Shown: piece by piece, positions 45,678 to 55,834 of the stretch | Position numbering within the stretch: the first letter of the stretch is position 1 | How the letters are laid out: every line of letters begins with the position of its first letter | Origin: Prionace glauca | Taxonomy: Eukaryota > Chordata > Chondrichthyes > Carcharhiniformes > Carcharhinidae | Reading direction: 5' to 3' | NCBI GenBank assembly: GCA_037974335.1 | Contig: CM075728.1 | Span: 112,959,476 to 113,023,475 of the forward strand | DNA length: 64,000 bases | Program-made: the position numbers and the translations under genes | The notes under the pieces: model-generated | Told to the model about the DNA's origin: nothing | Database searches by the model: none | What the model saw: only the letters and a program-made list of their open reading frames with translations

Positions 45678-45992
45678 CAAAAGTTTAAAATGTATTTATT
45701 AGTGTCACAAGTAGGCTGATGTTAACACTGCAGTGAAGTTACTGTGAAAATCTCCTAATCATCACACTCTGACACCTGTTTGGGTACACTGAGGGAGAAT
45801 TTAGAATGGCCAATGCACCTAACCAGCACGTTTTTTGGACAGTGGAAGAAAACTGGAGCACCTGGAAGAAACCCATGCAGACACGGGGAGGCTGTGCAGA
45901 CTCCACTTAGACAGTGACCCCACCTAGGAATCTAACTGGGATTCCTAGTGCCGTGAGGCAGCAGTGCTGACCATTGTGTCACCATGTCACCG
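45678..45992 (-). mobile_element. V-SINE, 'ttagtgtcacaagt' tail type
   Basis: Tail 'taaaatgtatttattagtgt', 'cagtgaagttactgtgaaaa', central block and head 'accattgtgtcaccatgtca'. Adjacent to the other tail type at 45238, in the same orientation. Confidence 0.85.
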
Positions 45993-45999
45993 TGATGGC

Positions 46000-46335
46000 A
46001 GTCTGATGGAGTTGGGAAGAATAGTTGGTACGTGTTCTCAGACTTTTGTATCTTTTTCCCAATGGAAGAAGGTGGAAGAGAGTATGTCTGGGACGCATAG
46101 GGTCCTTGATTGTACTGGCTACTCTTCTGAGGCATGGGAGGTATAGACGGAGTCAATGGATGGGAGACTGGTTTGCGTGATGGACTAGGCTTTATTCACA
46201 ACAATTTGTAGTTTCTTGTGGACTTGGTCAGAGCAGGAGCCACTTTCTACCATCTGTAAGGTTATGGCACGTCAAATGCATCCCTAGAGGTCTTTTTTTA
46301 ATTGTGGTAAGGCACCACCAACCTTTTAGTCAGTG
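46000..46335. other. Unassigned stretch
   Basis: Possibly old repeat sequence ('gcaggagccactttctacca'). Not assigned. Confidence 0.3.
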
Positions 46336-46339
46336 AGTT

Positions 46340-46900
46340 CCAGGCCTTCACCATGAAAAATGCCCTCCTCAATTTCCCTTTAATCCTTTTACAAATTACT
46401 TTAAACCTATGCTCCCTGGTTATTGACCTCTCTCCAAAGGGAAGTAATCCTCCCTATCCACACAATCAAAGCCTCTCATAATCTTATCATAAAATGTGCA
46501 AACTCCACAAAGATAGTGATCTGAGGCCGGAATTGAGCCTGAGTCCTGGGCACTGTGAGGCAGCAGTAATAACTACCGTGCCACCGTACCACCCATTTAT
46601 TAGTTCAATTAAATCTCCCCTTAGCCGAAGAACACAATTCCATCTATCCAATCTTTCTCCAAGTTGAAATTTTCAATTTCTTGCAACATCCTGTTAAATC
46701 TTCTCTGTAACTTCTCTAGTGCGATCACATTCTTCCTGTATGCGGTGTAACTAGTGCTTTGTACTGTTCCAACATAACTTTAATGCACTAATTTCAACTA
46801 ATTCAACTAATGTCCGAAAGCATCACATCAGCCTTCTGACCCCCCCTTATCGACTGTCCTTCAAGTAGCACAGACTAAGGTCCCTCTGTTCCTCTACACC
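46340..46900 (-). mobile_element. Old CR1-like LINE fragment split by a V-SINE piece
   Basis: Minus-strand CR1 3' text ('aaacctatgctccctggtta', 'ctcataatcttatcat', then 'aaatctccccttagccg') continues across the SINE piece at 46495-46595 without loss. Confidence 0.65.
46495..46595 (-). mobile_element. V-SINE head piece nested in LINE
   Basis: 'tgtgcaaactccacaaagat' to 'taccgtgccaccgtaccacc': central block and tRNA head only. Confidence 0.75.
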
Positions 46901-46910
46901 TACCAACGCA

Positions 46911-48430
46911 CATAAACATATGAAATAGGATCAGAACTAGGCCATTTGGCCCCTTGACCCTGCTTCTCCATTCATTAAGACTGGAATTCTCTGATCTTAC
47001 ATGCCCGTCTACCTCTGCCACCAAGAATGGAGAATTTGGCACTCATCCAAAACTATATTCCCAGCCGAACGACTGGATAATTCCAGCTACTGGTGAGGTC
47101 GGACAACTTTGGCCCATGACTGATCCACTTATATATCTGATTCTGCATTCCAATCCAACCCCCAATAACTTTTGATTTCCTTACCTAACAAGAATCTGTC
47201 TACCTCAACCTTAAAAATATTCAATGAACCCACCTCCACCGCCTTCCGAGGCAGAGATTTCCAAAGTTACATTACCCTTGGAGAGAAAAGAATTCTCCTC
47301 ATCTCTGCCCTAAAAGGGCAACCCCTAATTTTGAAATAGTGCCTCCCTAATTCTGGACCTACACACAGAAGAAAACAACCTTTCCATGAGCACCAAGATC
47401 ATTCACGATCTTATATACTTCAATCAAATCACCCTTCACTCTTCTGAACTCCAGTGGAAACAAACCCAACCTATCCAACCTATCTTCATAAGACAATCCA
47501 TTTATTCCAGCTATCAGTCTGGTGAACTATCCTATATTTATAGTTTATTTCCATGCCTGTTTGCTCTCCCCAAATATCTTACCTCATATTTCTGCTGATT
47601 GAATTCTATGACCACTTTTCTGCTTACCTGAATAGTCCATTGATATCTTCCTATAATCTACAAATCTGTCCTCACTATTAACCACACACTTATCATCTGC
47701 AAACTTCTTAAGACCATAAGACATAGGAGCAGAATTAGGCAATTCAGCCCATCGGATCTGCTCCACCATTCAATCAGGGCTGATATTTTTCTCATCTCCA
47801 TTGTCATGCCTTCTCCCCATCACCCTTGATTATCTTCTTGATCAAGAACCTATCTATTTCTGTCTTAAAGACAGTCAATGAATTGGTCTCCACACCCTTC
47901 TGAGGCAATGAGTTCCACAAATTCACCATCCTCTGGTTAAAGAAATTCCTCCTCATCTCAGTTTTAAATGAGTGTCCCTTCACTCTGAGGTTGTGCCCTT
48001 GAGTTCTAGCCTGTCCCACTAGTGGAAATATCTGCTCCACGGATACCTATTCTCTACGGAGGCCTCTCTATTCTGTAAGTTTCAATTAATCATTTAATTA
48101 ATTCAATTACTTCAATTCAATTGATCATCTCACCTAAATTTGAATCTAAATTGTTGATTTAATACCACAAAAAACAAAGGACACAGCACTGAACTCTGTG
48201 GAACCCCACTTGAAACAGCCTTTTTGTCTCATAAACCACTCTCCAGTTTAGATATCATTGGCAAACTTCTTAATCATGTCCCTTTTGCATTTACGTCCAC
48301 ATCGTTGATACGTAACACAGCCAGCAAGGGACACAGTACTGACCCCTACAGAATCCCACTGGAAACATTTCCTTCTGAAGGTACATTTCTACAGTTCAAC
48401 AACCATCAGTATCTTGCTCAAGTGACCATT
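46911..48430 (-). mobile_element. CR1-clade LINE, old, with a nested CR1
   Basis: The 3' end 'acatatgaaataggatcaga' is at 46911. RT-tail text continues to about 47700. The RT centre resumes at 48090-48430 ('gaactctgtggaaccccact', matching the SGVPQGSVL region). The gap is the CR1 at 47703-48055. Confidence 0.7.
47703..48055 (-). mobile_element. CR1-clade 3' end (subfamily E) nested in LINE
   Basis: 'taagaccataagacatagga' and 'gcagaattaggcaattcagc' form the 3' end. The frame at 48040-47804 reads MRRNFFNQRMVNLWNSLPQK. Same subfamily as 61980. Confidence 0.8.
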
Positions 48431-48546
48431 CCTCATTTGCAAGCATAGAAATCAATAATCAGAGATGTTCAACTATAAAAGTGCTGTTTCTGCCATAGAA
48501 AAGCTCCATCGTGTTATGAGTAGAAGGTATGAAAACCCTAGTAAGT

Positions 48547-48654
48547 GTCCTCTTATACAATTCATCATTAATCCTTTACTAATGACTGGTGCGTCACTGA
48601 GATCACTTTAAATAATCTCAGTGATGCACCAGTCATTAGTTATATAAGAAGACA
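48547..48654. repeat. Long imperfect inverted repeat
   Basis: 48578-48603 pairs with 48615-48640 over 26 bases with one mismatch (which becomes a G-U pair in RNA), loop 11 bases. Outside it, 'gtcctcttata' near 48548 pairs with 'tataagaagac' near 48643 over 10 of 11 bases after a bulge of about 20 bases on one side. No terminal motif of a known transposon recognised. Confidence 0.85.
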
Positions 48655-49195
48655 ATCCAGGGATCATCTAAAACCATGGATTGGTCCTGAACTTCTTGAC
48701 TTCTCATTTGCATGCAAGAGCACAGCAGAGGTGAAAACTGAGCCTTCTGACTGGTTGCTTCTGGTAGAAGCATGGGAAATTAGGGAGTATTATCAGACCT
48801 TAATGAGCTACTTTGAGGTTCATTGTCGTAATGCATTGTTGGAGCTTTGGAAGGGGATTTGCTCATGAATGGCTATGGTGATTCTTTGACTGAAAGAGCT
48901 GAAGTACTATTACCTGTATGACTTCAGACTAGACCCCACACATCAGCCCCTGCTTTTGAACAAGTCTGGAGTTGTTTCTACAAGGGTTTGAAAGGAGAAA
49001 GGAGTCAATATCCATTGCCTGGAAGGAAGAACATAGGAAATAGGAATGGGAAGAGACTAAATAGTCTTTGAGGACTAAAATGAAGCATATGAAGACTGTG
49101 CCATTCTAAACAGTGTGATAATTATCAGGTTCATGGCTCATTTTAACATTTTAGAATTAGTATTTATTTCTGGGCAGTTTAGAGTGTGAAGGTAA
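48655..49195. other. Unassigned stretch
   Basis: Nothing recognised. Confidence 0.3.
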
Positions 49196-49199
49196 GGTA

Positions 49200-49800
49200 A
49201 CTAATTAAAATTTAATAAGTTTATTTATTAGTTACAAGTAAGGCTTATATTAACATAAGAACATAAGAAATAGGAGCAGGAGTAGGCCATCTAGCCCTTT
49301 GAGCCTGCCCCGCCATTCAACAAGATCATGGCTGATCTGAAGTGACTCAGTTCCACTTTCCCGCGTTCTCCCCATAACCCTTAATCCCCTTGCCTACCAA
49401 AAACCTATCTACCCGCATCTTAAATATATTTAGCGAGGAAGCCTCCACCACTTCAACGGGCAGAGAATTCCAGAGATTCACCACCCTTTGAGTGAAGAAA
49501 TTCCTCCTCAACTCCATTCTAAACTGTCCCCCCCTTATCTTGAGGCTGTGTCCTCTAGTCCTGCATTAACACTGCAATGAACCTATTGTGAAATTCCCCA
49601 AGTCGCCATACTCCGGCGCCTGTTTGGGTCAATGCACCTAACCAGAACATCTTTCCGATTGTGGAAGGAAACCAGAGCAGCCAGAGAAAACCCATGCAGA
49701 CACGGGGAGAATGTGCAGACTCCACACAGACAGTGACCCAAACCGGGAATCAAACCTGGGTCCTTAGCACTGTGAGCTGCTGTGCCACTAATTGCTCGGC
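49200..49800 (-). mobile_element. V-SINE interrupted by a CR1 3' end
   Basis: The tail 'taagtttatttattagttac' to 'cttatattaac' is at 49200-49255. The rest of the SINE (attaacactgcaatgaac to the head 'agctgctgtgccacta') is at 49564-49800. The CR1 insert at 49254-49563 is flanked by 'attaac' on both sides. Confidence 0.9.
49254..49563 (-). mobile_element. CR1 subfamily C 3' end nested in V-SINE
   Basis: 'ataagaacataagaaatagg' to 'gtgtcctctagtcctg', about 310 bases of 3' end, severely 5' truncated, with a 6-base target duplication (attaac). Confidence 0.9.
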
Positions 49801-49804
49801 TTTA

Positions 49805-50290
49805 GAATTTTCTAGAACACTTAATTGTTCCTAAAATGGTGGTTCAGACACTTATTCCTGTTTGAATAATGGAATCAGGATAGAAAAGATGGAGCTATAT
49901 AACACCAGGTGGGCTTAGTTAGTGGGAGAACTTGGAGATGTGATATCTAATACTGTTTGCAAAGAGGTGCAGTCCAGAGAGAGGTTTTGATTTGGGATTT
50001 GGAGCTAAATTAGTTGAAAAGGATTTAATGAATCCCATGGAGGTAGGTGGTGTATCAGAAGGTGCACTTGATCTAAAATACAGGATGGTTTGTCACCTCA
50101 GATGGAGGCTCAGGAATGCCATCACTCTGCATCACGAATCAGTTGTCCAGCCAACTGAGCTAAAATGACTCCCGTACCTTATTAAGCACCCTAACAATCA
50201 TACATAATCCAGTGAGCTCACCTCTCGTTCTTCTGAACTCCAGGAAATGTAGGCTCAGTCTACTCAATCTCTCCTCATAACACAATGCCT
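49805..50290. other. Unassigned stretch
   Basis: 50180-50280 looks like old CR1 tail ('ctcgttcttctgaactccag'). Otherwise nothing recognised. Confidence 0.35.
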
Positions 50291-50294
50291 CTTC

Positions 50295-50625
50295 TTTTTA
50301 TTCAGATGAAGGCACCACTGACAAAACCAACACTTATTGCCCATTCCTAATAGCCCCTGAGAAGTTGGTGGAGCACTATCTTCTTGAACTGCTGCAATCC
50401 ATGTGGTGCAGATACACTTGCAATATTGTTGGAGAGGGAGTTCCAGGTCTTCGACCCAGTGATAATAAAGGAATGATGGCAATATAGTCCCAAGTCAGAA
50501 TGGTGTGTGACTTGAGAGGAACCTGAGGTGGTGTTGATGAGTCCTACTTCTTCTCGGTTGTAGTAGTCAACAAGTTTGGAAAGTTGAAGACATGAGGACA
50601 AGATTCCCCTCCTGTTTCTCAAAGA
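50295..50625 (-). mobile_element. LINE 3' end (family B)
   Basis: The minus frame reads SKTWNSLSNNIASVSAPHGL and QQFKKIVLHQLLRGY, the characteristic C-terminus (SKSWNSLPNS... LQRFKKAAHHHLL) of this family. Confidence 0.75.
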
Positions 50626-50629
50626 CCAA

Positions 50630-51160
50630 AGTCAAAGGAGTTTCAGTCTCTCTGAATACGCAAATAAGCTAAGAAATTGTCTAAAGTCTGTGAAAAATAG
50701 TTTCTGTTCACTATATCAACCTCTTTCAACTGAATATCTATTTTTAAAGCTCACAAAATTCCACATTGTGTGAAAAATAAAGCTTTTGCAACCCTGTTTG
50801 TGGAAAATCATTGAACATTCGAAATGAGACACCTGAATGGGACAATAGCAGAGTATTGCTGTTCTGCCTTCAATCTACACTAACCGGTACACTTCAGCAG
50901 TGACTGTGGCTGTAAATCTACAAAATTAGAAGCTGCTGATAAGTTCTATGTCATAACGTTAGTCATTAGGAATTGCTTTGATACACACATAGATCATTAT
51001 CCACATAAGGCAATCTGCAGATGTTTTTAAACTTACCCAAGAAAACATATATTTGTCTCTTTCCAATAATAGTAAGTCCACATTATGTACAGCGGCTGCT
51101 AACTAAGTGCCACTTTTGAAGAGACTAAAGCATGGAGTCATGGAACTCCTCCTTAACGTG
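50630..51160. other. Region upstream of IFITM
   Basis: No repeat recognised in most of it. I searched by eye for a GAAAnnGAAA interferon element and found only weak T-rich partial matches. Confidence 0.35.
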
Positions 51161-51163
51161 GTT

Positions 51164-51170
51164 TATATAA
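51164..51170 (+). promoter_or_regulatory. Candidate TATA box of the IFITM gene
   Basis: 'tatataa' lies 60 bases before the ATG at 51231, which would allow a 5' UTR of roughly 30-40 bases. Position is plausible; no experimental support. A 'tttcttcctc' stretch follows at about 51190. Confidence 0.35.
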
Positions 51171-51230
51171 ATGGATCAGTTCAAATCAGAGTTTCTTCCT
51201 CACTCTGCGGCTCTGGATTAACAGCTTCAG

Positions 51231-51455
51231 ATGGAGACTGGAGACTTGGCATTACAGCCCAAAGTCGAGGAGGCAATGGGGCCCAACCAACCTGAACCAT
51301 CCAATAGCACCGTTGTGAACATGAAAACTCCTGGTCAACCCCACCCCCGTTCACAGTCCCGACCTCCACATGACCACATCATCTGGTCCCTGTTCAATGC
51401 CTTCTACCTGAATGCCTGCTGTCTTGGATTCCTTGCACTTACCTTCTCAATCAGA
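51231..51455 (+). CDS. IFITM: IFITM-like (CD225/dispanin) protein, exon 1
   Basis: 75 codons from ATG 51231 (A at -3 region cttcag, G at +4) to the donor AGA|gtaagt, phase 0. The N-terminal 46 residues are Pro/Ser-rich (GPNQPEPSNS, PGQPHPRSQSRPP). The CD225 domain starts at DHIIWSLFNAFYLNACC, containing the WSLFN amphipathic helix and the CC pair that is S-palmitoylated in mammalian IFITMs, then the hydrophobic LGFLALTFSIR. Family role: endosomal and plasma-membrane protein that stiffens membranes and blocks fusion of enveloped viruses, usually interferon-induced. Mammalian IFITM genes split at the same point (after S-V-K). The tail lacks any tyrosine, so the YEML-type endocytic signal and PPxY are absent. 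This may mean a cell-surface (IFITM1-like) location (inference). Confidence 0.92.
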
Positions 51456-51546
51456 GTAAGTTGTCCTTCTGTTGTATTTCTGCCTGTAATAAATGGTCAA
51501 TGGTCAAAATCCTGTGCTACAGGAAATGATATCTACCAATGTCTTA

Positions 51547-51608
51547 TCAGGATTTTCACAGTAACTACATTGCAGTGTTAATGTATGCCTACTTGTGACA
51601 CGAATGAG
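51547..51608 (+). mobile_element. V-SINE 3' tip
   Basis: 'ttttcacagtaactacattg' and 'gttaatgtatgcctacttgt': tail only, about 90 bases inside the IFITM intron. Confidence 0.6.
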
Positions 51609-51789
51609 TAAAATAAGGGATCCTTTTTTTCGCCCCTTTGCATCCTGTGATTGAAAGTGGTCATTTAAGACTGGATTCTGGGTCAACACAATATGAGGCT
51701 AAAGCTATGGAATTCTCTAATGATATACAAATCTTTACAAGAAGCTGCAACACCATGAACACATGGTGCTCTTGTTCTCAGGACTGAGG

Positions 51790-52700
51790 AAGCACTGCAT
51801 TTTCACAGGGACAGCACTATGTCAGTGCTGCACCGTTGAATGGACAATGCTGAGCAAACACTGCACTTTCAGAGGGCAAGTATTGGAAGAGTTTTGCATT
51901 TCATTGATGGAGAGACAATAGTGAGGGAATGAGTCAGTGTCAGAGGGGATGTGCTTCATTGTTAGAGGTGTACTACTAAGAAAATGCTGCTTGTTGATTG
52001 GGCAGTATTGAGAGAGCACTGTTTGTTGCAGAACAGTACTGAGGGAATAATGCACTGTCAGAGGGGCAGTAGTGAGCAAGTTCTGCACTTTCAGAGGGAC
52101 TGTACAGATAGACTGGGGTACGGTTATAGAAATTGTCCTGAGGGAGTACTGCATTTTTGGAGGGCCAGCAAGAGCAGCACTGTTGTAGGGGCAGTACTGA
52201 TAAATTGCTACGTAGTTAGAGGAACAGTATTTAGCAAGTGCGGCATTGTTAACGGACTGGACATTACACTGTTGGATGGTCAGTAGTGAAGGAGTGCTGC
52301 ACTGTTGGAGAGCATGTAATGAGGTCGGTGGGATCAATACTGAGGGACATTGTACTGTTGGGTGGGCAGTCATGAAGGAATATCAAAGGATCTGTCTGTC
52401 AGGCAAGAGTTTAATTTGAGCCCTGTCTACACCCTTAGGTGCTGTAAAAGATCCATGGCACTATTTTGAAGAACAGCAAGGGAGTTTTTGCCTTTCTCCT
52501 GGACATTTATCCCTCAATCAACACCTGTCAAACAGATTAGCTGCTCATTTTCAGGCTAATGTTTGAGGTTGCTTGCTGTTTGCAATTTGAGTGCTATATT
52601 TCCTGCTTTGTAACAGTGACTATATTTTGAAACTCCCTCATTGGGTCTAAAGCACTTTGGGAGGTCCTGAGATGGTGTAAAATGCTGTTGGAAAGAATTT
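51790..52700 (+). repeat. Decayed tandem repeat followed by the family's unique 3' part
   Basis: 51790-52380 consists of about 30-35-base units carrying 'agtactgagggagtactgca'-like text, each diverged. 52430-52700 has 'gtaaaagatccatggcacta', 'atttatccctcaatcaacac' and 'aaagcactttgggaggtcct', the tail whose fragments recur at 11065, 14240, 15095 and 54140. The whole is probably one element with an internal minisatellite. Confidence 0.7.
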
Positions 52701-52885
52701 CAGATGCTCATTCTTAGAGGCTCCCCCATTGCTGCATTTAATTTTTCTTTAATGATTCCAAGTGTTCCTGGCATTGATCATTCTTTGTGAAGAAGCTTTC
52801 CCTGAGAAAGTCTCTTCTGAATATGTATCATGTTAGCAGGAATCCCTGTCTCTTTCGCACATTTTACTTTTCACTTCACATTCAC

Positions 52886-52974
52886 TTCAGATCAGCCATG
52901 ATCTTATTGAATGGCAGGGCAGGCTCGAAGGGCTAGATGGCCTACTCTTGCTCCTATTTCTTATGTTCTTATGT
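52886..52974 (+). mobile_element. CR1 subfamily C 3' tip, + strand
   Basis: 'gatcagccatgatcttattg' to 'ttcttatgttcttatg', the only sense-strand tip of this subfamily that I see in the window. Confidence 0.85.
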
Positions 52975-52979
52975 ACTTT

Positions 52980-53500
52980 GAAGTCATTTTGTGTATTTCC
53001 TCTTTCCTTGTTAATCATTTATCCCTCTATCAGATCACCTATCATTCCTTCATTTATCTCTTGCAATGTTTTCTCATATCTCAGCTGCTTGCATTGTCAG
53101 CAATACTTGGATACTCTCCTTGGTCCACACCCTGCAATCTTGATTATTGACAAATTTTTTTGCAAAACTTACATCTCTACGTACCCACATTGCCACTATC
53201 CCATTCTAACTCTTTTGCATAGGTCCCATGAAAAGAATCTATTCCCCCAAGTCACTGACAACCTCAATTTCAACTGCCACCTGCCTGGTTTTCTCATTTA
53301 CAAACTTCCCTTCTGGTTCTTCACCCACAGGTGCATTCAGCTCCAATGTTGTAGCACCATTCACAATCCAGCCATTGTTTCCCTGTAACAAACAGTTCCA
53401 ATCTCCTGCAACTAAATAAGCAACTAAGCAACATTGTCATCATTAATCTTAAGCATTTTGCAATGTTCCGAGCCTATTATTTGGTCCAAACAAATTCCCT
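52980..53500. other. Intron of IFITM, nothing certain
   Basis: T-rich, possibly old LINE sequence. Not assigned. Confidence 0.3.
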
Positions 53501-53504
53501 ACCT

Positions 53505-53725
53505 TCCACCCTTCCTCTCCCTCTTTCTTTCTCTCCCTTTCTCTCTCATTTTCTTTCTTTCTTCCTTTCTTCATTTCTCTCTTTCTTTCTTTTTCTCTCT
53601 TTCTTTCTCTCCCTTTCACACCTATCTCTCTTTTCTTTCTTTCTCTCCCTCTTTTTCCTTCTTCATTTCCCTCTTTCTTTCTTTCTTGCTCTCTTTTTCA
53701 TGCTCCCTCTCCCGCTCTCTACCTC
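53505..53725 (+). repeat. CT-rich microsatellite (tttc/ctcttt)
   Basis: About 220 bases of almost pure pyrimidine with 'tttctttctttcttgctctc' type runs. The frames through it (Leu/Ser/Phe-rich) are artefacts. Confidence 0.85.
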
Positions 53726-53864
53726 ATTGGATGTTTCCTGCAGTCAAGCTGCTTTCTGAATGCAAGCACTTGAAAATCATAAGATGGGACAGTGGAATTT
53801 TTCATTGTGCATTTCCAAGCGAGCACAAGGAAGGGACACAGCATGGCTGTTTCTGTCTCTATCA

Positions 53865-53995
53865 CTTGGTGATATCATCACTGGGCCAAAGTCCAGGAAC
53901 ACTCTTCCTAACAGCACTATAGATGTACCTACAACCACATGAACTGCAGCGGTTCAAGAAGGCAGCTTACCACCAGCTTCTCAAGGGCAATTAGG
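53865..53995 (+). mobile_element. LINE 3' end (family B)
   Basis: 'aacactcttcctaacagcac', 'gaactgcagcggttcaagaa' and 'cagcttctcaagggcaatta' in sense order. Confidence 0.7.
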
Positions 53996-54139
53996 TGGGG
54001 GCATTACAGGCTGGTCTTTCAGTGACATATCCATCTCAAGAACAAATTTTAATAGGAAAAGAAAGATGCAAATGGGAAATAATGGCGTGTTTAATCTTTC
54101 CCCAGGGTGAGTGTGTTGCTGTCAAGGCTGCACTGATTA

Positions 54140-54225
54140 GATTCTGCAATGTTTTTCACAACCTCAAGAAGTCACAGAATATTTTACAGCCAGTCAAACA
54201 ATTTTATAAATTGTAGTCAGTCTTG
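54140..54225 (-). repeat. Fragment of the 52430-52700 family
   Basis: 'tattttacagccagtcaaac' is the reverse complement of its end block. Confidence 0.45.
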
Positions 54226-54321
54226 TAATGTGAGGAACATGACAACCAATTTGTACATCACAAGTTTCCAAAAATGGAATGTGATAATGAGCAGATCATC
54301 TGTTTTAAGTGATGTTTTGGA

Positions 54322-54636
54322 CCATAGAATCCCTGCAGTGCAGAAGGAGGCCATTCGGCCCACTGAGTATGCACCAACCACAATCCTACCCAGATCCTAT
54401 TCCTGTAACCCCACATATTTACCGTAAAAATCCTCTGACACTAGGGTCAACTTTCATGACCAATCAACTTAACCTGCACATTTTTGAACTTGGGAAGGAA
54501 ACCAGAGCATGCAGAGGAAACCCATGCAGACAATGTGCAAACTCCACACAGACAGTGACCCGAGGGTGGAACTGAACCTGGGTCCCTGGCGCTGTGAGGC
54601 AGCAGCACTAACCACTGTTGCCACCGCGCCGCCCAC
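54322..54636 (-). mobile_element. V-SINE, CR1-like tail type
   Basis: From tail ('ccatagaatccctgcagtgc', 'ggaggccattcggcccactg') through 'gtgcaaactccacacagaca' to the head 'ccactgttgccaccgcgccg'. Near full length; about 490 bases before IFITM exon 2. Confidence 0.88.
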
Positions 54637-55125
54637 AATTTAGTTGAGGCATACATTTTTGACTGACTCTCTAAAAGCTCCAGAGAGTTGGACTTTTCTC
54701 TGAACGCTGATACGAAATAGGAGAATCAAAGTAGGCTATTGTACAGAAAGAAAAGGCGACCATGCCCAGAAATTTCACAGTCAGTTTATTCATCCCGTTT
54801 AATGAAGTCCTTGAAAAACTCTCTGACCTGTGATGCCTTTCAGTGTTTGCCATCAGGGGTTTAAGTCTCTGTGGTACCCATCAATGTGACAACATCTCCA
54901 ACAGCAGCAATGACTTTTATATTGTGGCTTTACAGTAAGTAAAATGTTACAGGCTGCTTCACACAGGTGTAATTATAATCAGCATAAAGAGGCTCCTTTC
55001 CACTTGTTCCTCTATGTTCCTTGGAACTTTCAAATGACAGATGGTGTTTTAACAATTTCTAAGTATTATGGTTGTTTTGCAAATCATCTCTCACAGCACA
55101 TAATCTCTCCATTTGTCCTTTCCAG

Positions 55126-55284
55126 GCTCGGGATTACAAAATTGCTAACAACATGCGGAAAGCAAGAAAATTGGCTTCGACTGCCAGGGGGTTGAATATC
55201 GCTGCCACCTTGTTCTCCCTGATCCTGTTAGCGGCTGGTGTAGCCTATTACCTGTATGTGACTGTGGCCCATTTCACCCCCTGA
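55126..55284 (+). CDS. IFITM: IFITM-like (CD225/dispanin) protein, exon 2
   Basis: Acceptor 'tttgtcctttccag' followed by 52 codons and TGA, phase 0. The product continues ARDYKIANNMRKARKLASTARGLNI (quoted in two parts: ARDYKIANNMRKARK and LASTARGLNI), which matches the conserved intracellular loop SRDRKMVGD...YASTAKCLNI of mammalian IFITM3. The C-terminal membrane helix follows (LFSLILLAAGVAYYLYV). The third palmitoylated Cys of human IFITM3 (TAKC) is Gly here (TARG). Total length 127 residues against 125-133 in mammals, so the gene looks complete. The 3.7 kb intron is filled with repeats. No clear AATAAA directly after the stop was found. Confidence 0.92.
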   Translation, partial: ARDYKIANNMRKARKLASTARGLNIAATLFSLILLAAGVAYYLYVTVAHFTP

Positions 55285-55289
55285 CCAGA

Positions 55290-55605
55290 GACACTTGCCA
55301 AACGGAGAAAGGGGAACATTTCGAAATAGAAGTCACAGATTCTGCTGCAGAACAAACTCCCTGTGACTGAGTCAACACACAAAGCAAACTGCACCCACCG
55401 TGCAAATTCACGGTGAAAATATTTTTTATACAATGGTTCTATGTTCTGTCTGTAATTCTTTTACTCCGGACATTCTAGACTTTCTGAATACTCAATTGCA
55501 CTTGCAAACTATTGTCAATATATTCACCTGGAATTGAGAATGAATCAAAATTTTAGCCCTTAGGAAATGATGATGAATCCTGAAACTGTAATATTGCTTG
55601 CGGAT
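55290..55605. other. Presumed 3' UTR or flank of IFITM
   Basis: No repeat recognised. No canonical AATAAA seen in this stretch. Confidence 0.35.
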
Positions 55606-55611
55606 TGGTTC

Positions 55612-55830
55612 TAGGAAACTGGAGACTGGAGAACAAAGCTTAGGGTTGAAGATTGGCGACTGGGCTAAGGGTATTAGACTTTGGAGAATAGGGACTTGGG
55701 ACTGGGGACTTGGGACTGCTAGCTAGAGAAAGGAATGGCAGACTGGAGGCTGGGCACAGGGTACTGGAAATTGGAGAATAGGGCCTGAAGACTGGGGATT
55801 GGGGACTGAGAGTGGAGATTGGGGAATGAA
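55612..55830 (+). repeat. Degenerate purine-rich minisatellite
   Basis: Many copies of a roughly 10-20-base unit built on 'gactggggact' and 'ggagaatagggact'. No fixed period. Confidence 0.7.
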
Positions 55831-55834
55831 GACA

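Noticed and set aside
51822-52373. 183-codon minus-strand frame with repeated motifs
   Set aside because: It reads through the decayed minisatellite; the periodic peptide mirrors the DNA repeat.
53434-53922. 162-codon Phe/Ser/Leu-rich frame looking like a membrane protein
   Set aside because: It is a CT microsatellite read in one frame.
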